From Rhodococcus qingshengii JCM 15477 (GTDB lineage: Bacteria; Actinomycetota; Actinomycetes; Mycobacteriales; Mycobacteriaceae), in the NCBI RefSeq assembly GCF_023221595.1, contig NZ_CP096563.1, positions 5,327,001-5,391,000 of the forward strand: DNA of 64,000 bases, read 5' to 3'. The notes under the pieces are model-generated. The model had not been told where the DNA came from. It ran no database searches and worked only from the letters and a program-made list of their open reading frames with translations. Made by a program: the position numbers and the translations under genes. The stretch's first letter is position 1; each line of letters begins with the position of its first letter. Positions 62,168 to 64,000 of the stretch are shown here, piece by piece.

Positions 62168-63064
62168 GTGGAAATCGGCGTCAACATCTTGGGCCTCGAG
62201 GCCCTGTTCGACGGCAAGATTCGCCCGGTTCTGGACTTCGCCGCGCGTGCTGACCGTGCCGGGATCGATCTGATCTGCACCGGCGATCATCTCGGGTTCA
62301 ATGCCGAAGCACACGCTCAGCGGGTAGCCGAACACAACTTCTTGTTCCCGTTGGATCACCCTTGGTACGAACCGATTTCACTTCTTTCCTCGATCGCCAC
62401 AGTGACCGAACGCGCTCGCCTCGGAGTATCGGTTCTGATCGCCACTGTTCGCCCAGCCGCCCTGCTTGCCAAACAGGTTGCAACTCTCGACTCATTGTCC
62501 GAAGGTCGAGCCGTCATGGGTTTCGGCGTCGGTTGGCAAGAAGCCGAATACACCGCTACCAACATGCCTTTCGACGCGCGATTCGGGCGCATGGAGGAGG
62601 CTGTCGCAGCGTGTCGCGAACTGTGGACCAATGCTCCGGCCACCTTCAAGGGACGCGACTTCGCCTTCGAGAACTACCACAGCCTCCCGCTGCCGATCCA
62701 AAATCGCGTACCGGTGCTCTTCGGTTTCGGACCAAGCCGGCGGAACTTCGACCGCATAGCACGCGTCGCCGACGGTTGGACCGTGAACCCGACCGACCTG
62801 GGAACGTTCACCGACAGTGTCACATTGCTGCGCAACACGTTCGAAGCCCACGACCGCGAGCCGGATACCGCACGTGTGCAAGTGTCTGCGGCGCCGGTTC
62901 GGCGCGACAATCGGTCCGTCGACCTCTCGGCAACCGCTGACAAGGTCCTGGACTGGTCCGACCGCGGCGCGTCTGCCGTGGTGCTTCGGCCTGCCGTATT
63001 CGATTGCGCTGCCGAAGAACTACCGGAATTACTCGACTGGATGACCAGCATCAAGGAGGCGTGA
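62168..63064 (+). CDS. LLM-class F420-dependent oxidoreductase
   Basis: 298 residues starting at GTG (VEIGVNILGLEALFDGKIRP) with AGGAACGAC nearby. Luciferase-like TIM barrel: ICTGDHLGFN, LLSSIATVTERARLGVSVLIATVRPAALLAKQVATLDSLSEGRAVMGFGVGWQ. Substrate unknown. It lies 13 bp after the SnoaL-like gene and two bases before the next SnoaL-like gene, so it belongs to the interrupted catabolic operon. The open frame extends upstream to 61964 over the SnoaL gene and was trimmed. Confidence 0.87.
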   Translation: MEIGVNILGLEALFDGKIRPVLDFAARADRAGIDLICTGDHLGFNAEAHAQRVAEHNFLFPLDHPWYEPISLLSSIATVTERARLGVSVLIATVRPAALLAKQVATLDSLSEGRAVMGFGVGWQEAEYTATNMPFDARFGRMEEAVAACRELWTNAPATFKGRDFAFENYHSLPLPIQNRVPVLFGFGPSRRNFDRIARVADGWTVNPTDLGTFTDSVTLLRNTFEAHDREPDTARVQVSAAPVRRDNRSVDLSATADKVLDWSDRGASAVVLRPAVFDCAAEELPELLDWMTSIKEA

Positions 63065-63065
63065 C

Positions 63066-63575
63066 ATGGACCAGGCACTGCAGGATCTCATCGACAAGCA
63101 GGCAATTCGTGAGGTGGTTCTGACGTACTGCCGCGGCATCGATCGCCTCGACTTCGATCTCGTCCGCAGCGCCTACCACCCGGACGCGATCGACCATCAC
63201 ACCGGATTCGACGGCACCATCGACGAGTACATCGCCTGGGCCACAACAAAACTCTCCGCGATCGGCGGCACGATGCACCACATCGGCAACCACCTGGTCG
63301 AACTGCACGGCGATCACGCGATCAGCGAGGCATATTCGATGTCCACACACTGGGGCGGGCCCGAAGACATCGGAATGATCAACTTCACCAGTGGTGCGCG
63401 GTTCATCGACCACATGGAGCGACGCGACGGCCGTTGGGCGATCAAGGAGAGATGGGCCGTACGCGAGTGGACTCGCTCGGACGAGGGCCGCTTCGTCAAC
63501 CCCGAAGGGCCTGGTCCGCGTGGGCGTCGAGATGCCTCGGATCCGCTCACCGCACTACGAAGGTCCCTTGAATAA
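63066..63575 (+). CDS. SnoaL_4-like protein
   Basis: 169 residues. MDQALQDLIDKQAIREVVLTYCRGIDRLDFDLVRSAYHPDAIDHHTGFDG is the standard SnoaL_4 N-terminus, with the conserved Tyr-Cys-Arg-Gly-Asp-type helix and paired histidines (DHHTG, MHHIGNH) that line the cone in dehydratase relatives such as scytalone dehydratase. It probably acts on a cyclic intermediate made by the neighbouring LLM enzyme. GGAGG lies eight bases before the ATG, inside the end of the LLM gene. Confidence 0.82.
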   Translation: MDQALQDLIDKQAIREVVLTYCRGIDRLDFDLVRSAYHPDAIDHHTGFDGTIDEYIAWATTKLSAIGGTMHHIGNHLVELHGDHAISEAYSMSTHWGGPEDIGMINFTSGARFIDHMERRDGRWAIKERWAVREWTRSDEGRFVNPEGPGPRGRRDASDPLTALRRSLE

Positions 63576-63583
63576 CTTGGGGT

Positions 63584-64000
63584 TCAGTCTTCGAGGTCGA
63601 ATTCAACTCGCGCTCTCGCGAACAACATGCGGATATCCTTCCCGAACGTGACTGCTGCCGTTCCCAATGCATTGACCGCTGCGGTCAACGGGTCCGATTC
63701 GATCGCGTCGAAAATCGCATTGAGAGCGTAGGACGGGACATGAATATTCCCGTGATCGAACGGATTGGACTCCGGTTGCGGCGAATGGTCCACTATCTCG
63801 ATCTTGACTTCCAACTCCACATTCTCGGTCCCCGCACCGAATTCCTCCTCGTGTAGGTGCTCGAATGCCGCTGTGCGATTTCCGAAGGGTTCCGGAAGTT
63901 GTTGTCCCACATGCATAGCGTTGAGGGCCGGACGAACCCAATCCCTGTCGGCTAATCCCGCATGCTCATACGCCTGCACAGCGGCCCAAAACGCGAGTCG
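63584..64000 (-). CDS. Unknown protein (partial, N-terminus beyond window)
   Basis: At least 138 residues, open to the window end (RLAFWAAVQAYEHAGLADRDW). Contains LNAMHVGQQLPEPFGNRT, a Glu-rich turn (HLHEEEFGAGTENVELEVKIEIVDH) and NPFDHGNIHVPSYALNAIFDAIESDPL, ending ARARVEFDLED. No family is recognised and no membrane segment or catalytic motif is visible. It converges on the SnoaL-like gene with eight bases between the stops. An internal ATG at 63979 could be the true start. Confidence 0.65.
   Translation of the reverse strand, partial: RLAFWAAVQAYEHAGLADRDWVRPALNAMHVGQQLPEPFGNRTAAFEHLHEEEFGAGTENVELEVKIEIVDHSPQPESNPFDHGNIHVPSYALNAIFDAIESDPLTAAVNALGTAAVTFGKDIRMLFARARVEFDLED

Overview
The window reads as a chromosomal segment of a high-GC mycolic-acid actinobacterium, most likely Rhodococcus of the erythropolis/qingshengii group. 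Support comes from the methylcitrate operon beside a RamB/PrpR-type regulator, a DUF222/13E12 HNH protein, an Rv1264-like cyclase, an Eis-like acetyltransferase, a DesA3-like desaturase and mycobacterial-type steroid side-chain genes. The genus call is inference; no rRNA or tRNA gene was seen.

Layout. 1-4000: end of a methylcitrate operon (prpD, partial prpB) with its divergent regulator. 4000-24060: mostly housekeeping and accessory genes: an EEP-fold phosphatase/nuclease, DUF222 HNH protein, alkylsulfatase-type MBL enzyme, MFS exporters, aldo/keto reductase, two Tat-exported phosphatases in one operon, ilvD, a secreted S1 protease, an adenylate cyclase, a TetR/MFS pair, and Lrp divergent from hppD. 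24063-28032: a tightly coupled four-gene operon (J-domain pseudokinase, vWA protein, divergent adenylosuccinate-synthetase paralogue, NrtR-like regulator) behind a leaderless promoter covered by a perfect 9+9 bp palindrome. I could not assign this operon to a named system, and it is the best candidate here for something undescribed. 28117-38144: catabolic genes centred on a KstR2-type operator (31498) and a six-gene operon resembling the ChsE1/E2-ChsH1/H2-Ltp2 steroid side-chain machinery. 38275-46000: metQNI, desaturase, Eis-like GNAT, GtrA, a lipoprotein tyrosine phosphatase. 46014-51266: LLM, SDR and two acyl-CoA ligases, probably linked to sterol or lipid catabolism.

51293-61720 is a 10.4 kb integrated element. 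It carries a serine integrase, HNH nuclease, HK97-type capsid, prohead protease, RepA-like ATPase and excisionase-like protein, but no visible portal, terminase or tail gene. Its layout resembles phiRv1/phiRv2 of M. tuberculosis, so a phage satellite is likely. It has inserted in codon 13 of a SnoaL-like gene. A 7-bp core (GAGTCGG) flanks the element, and joining the two outer flanks restores both the reading frame and a perfect 10-bp inverted repeat (TCACGGATCG/CGATCCGTGA) around the core. The interrupted host operon (fadD, SnoaL, LLM, SnoaL) resumes on the right, and a partial unknown gene reaches the window end.

Gene starts were chosen by ribosome-binding sites, coupling and family N-termini. 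No database search was possible.
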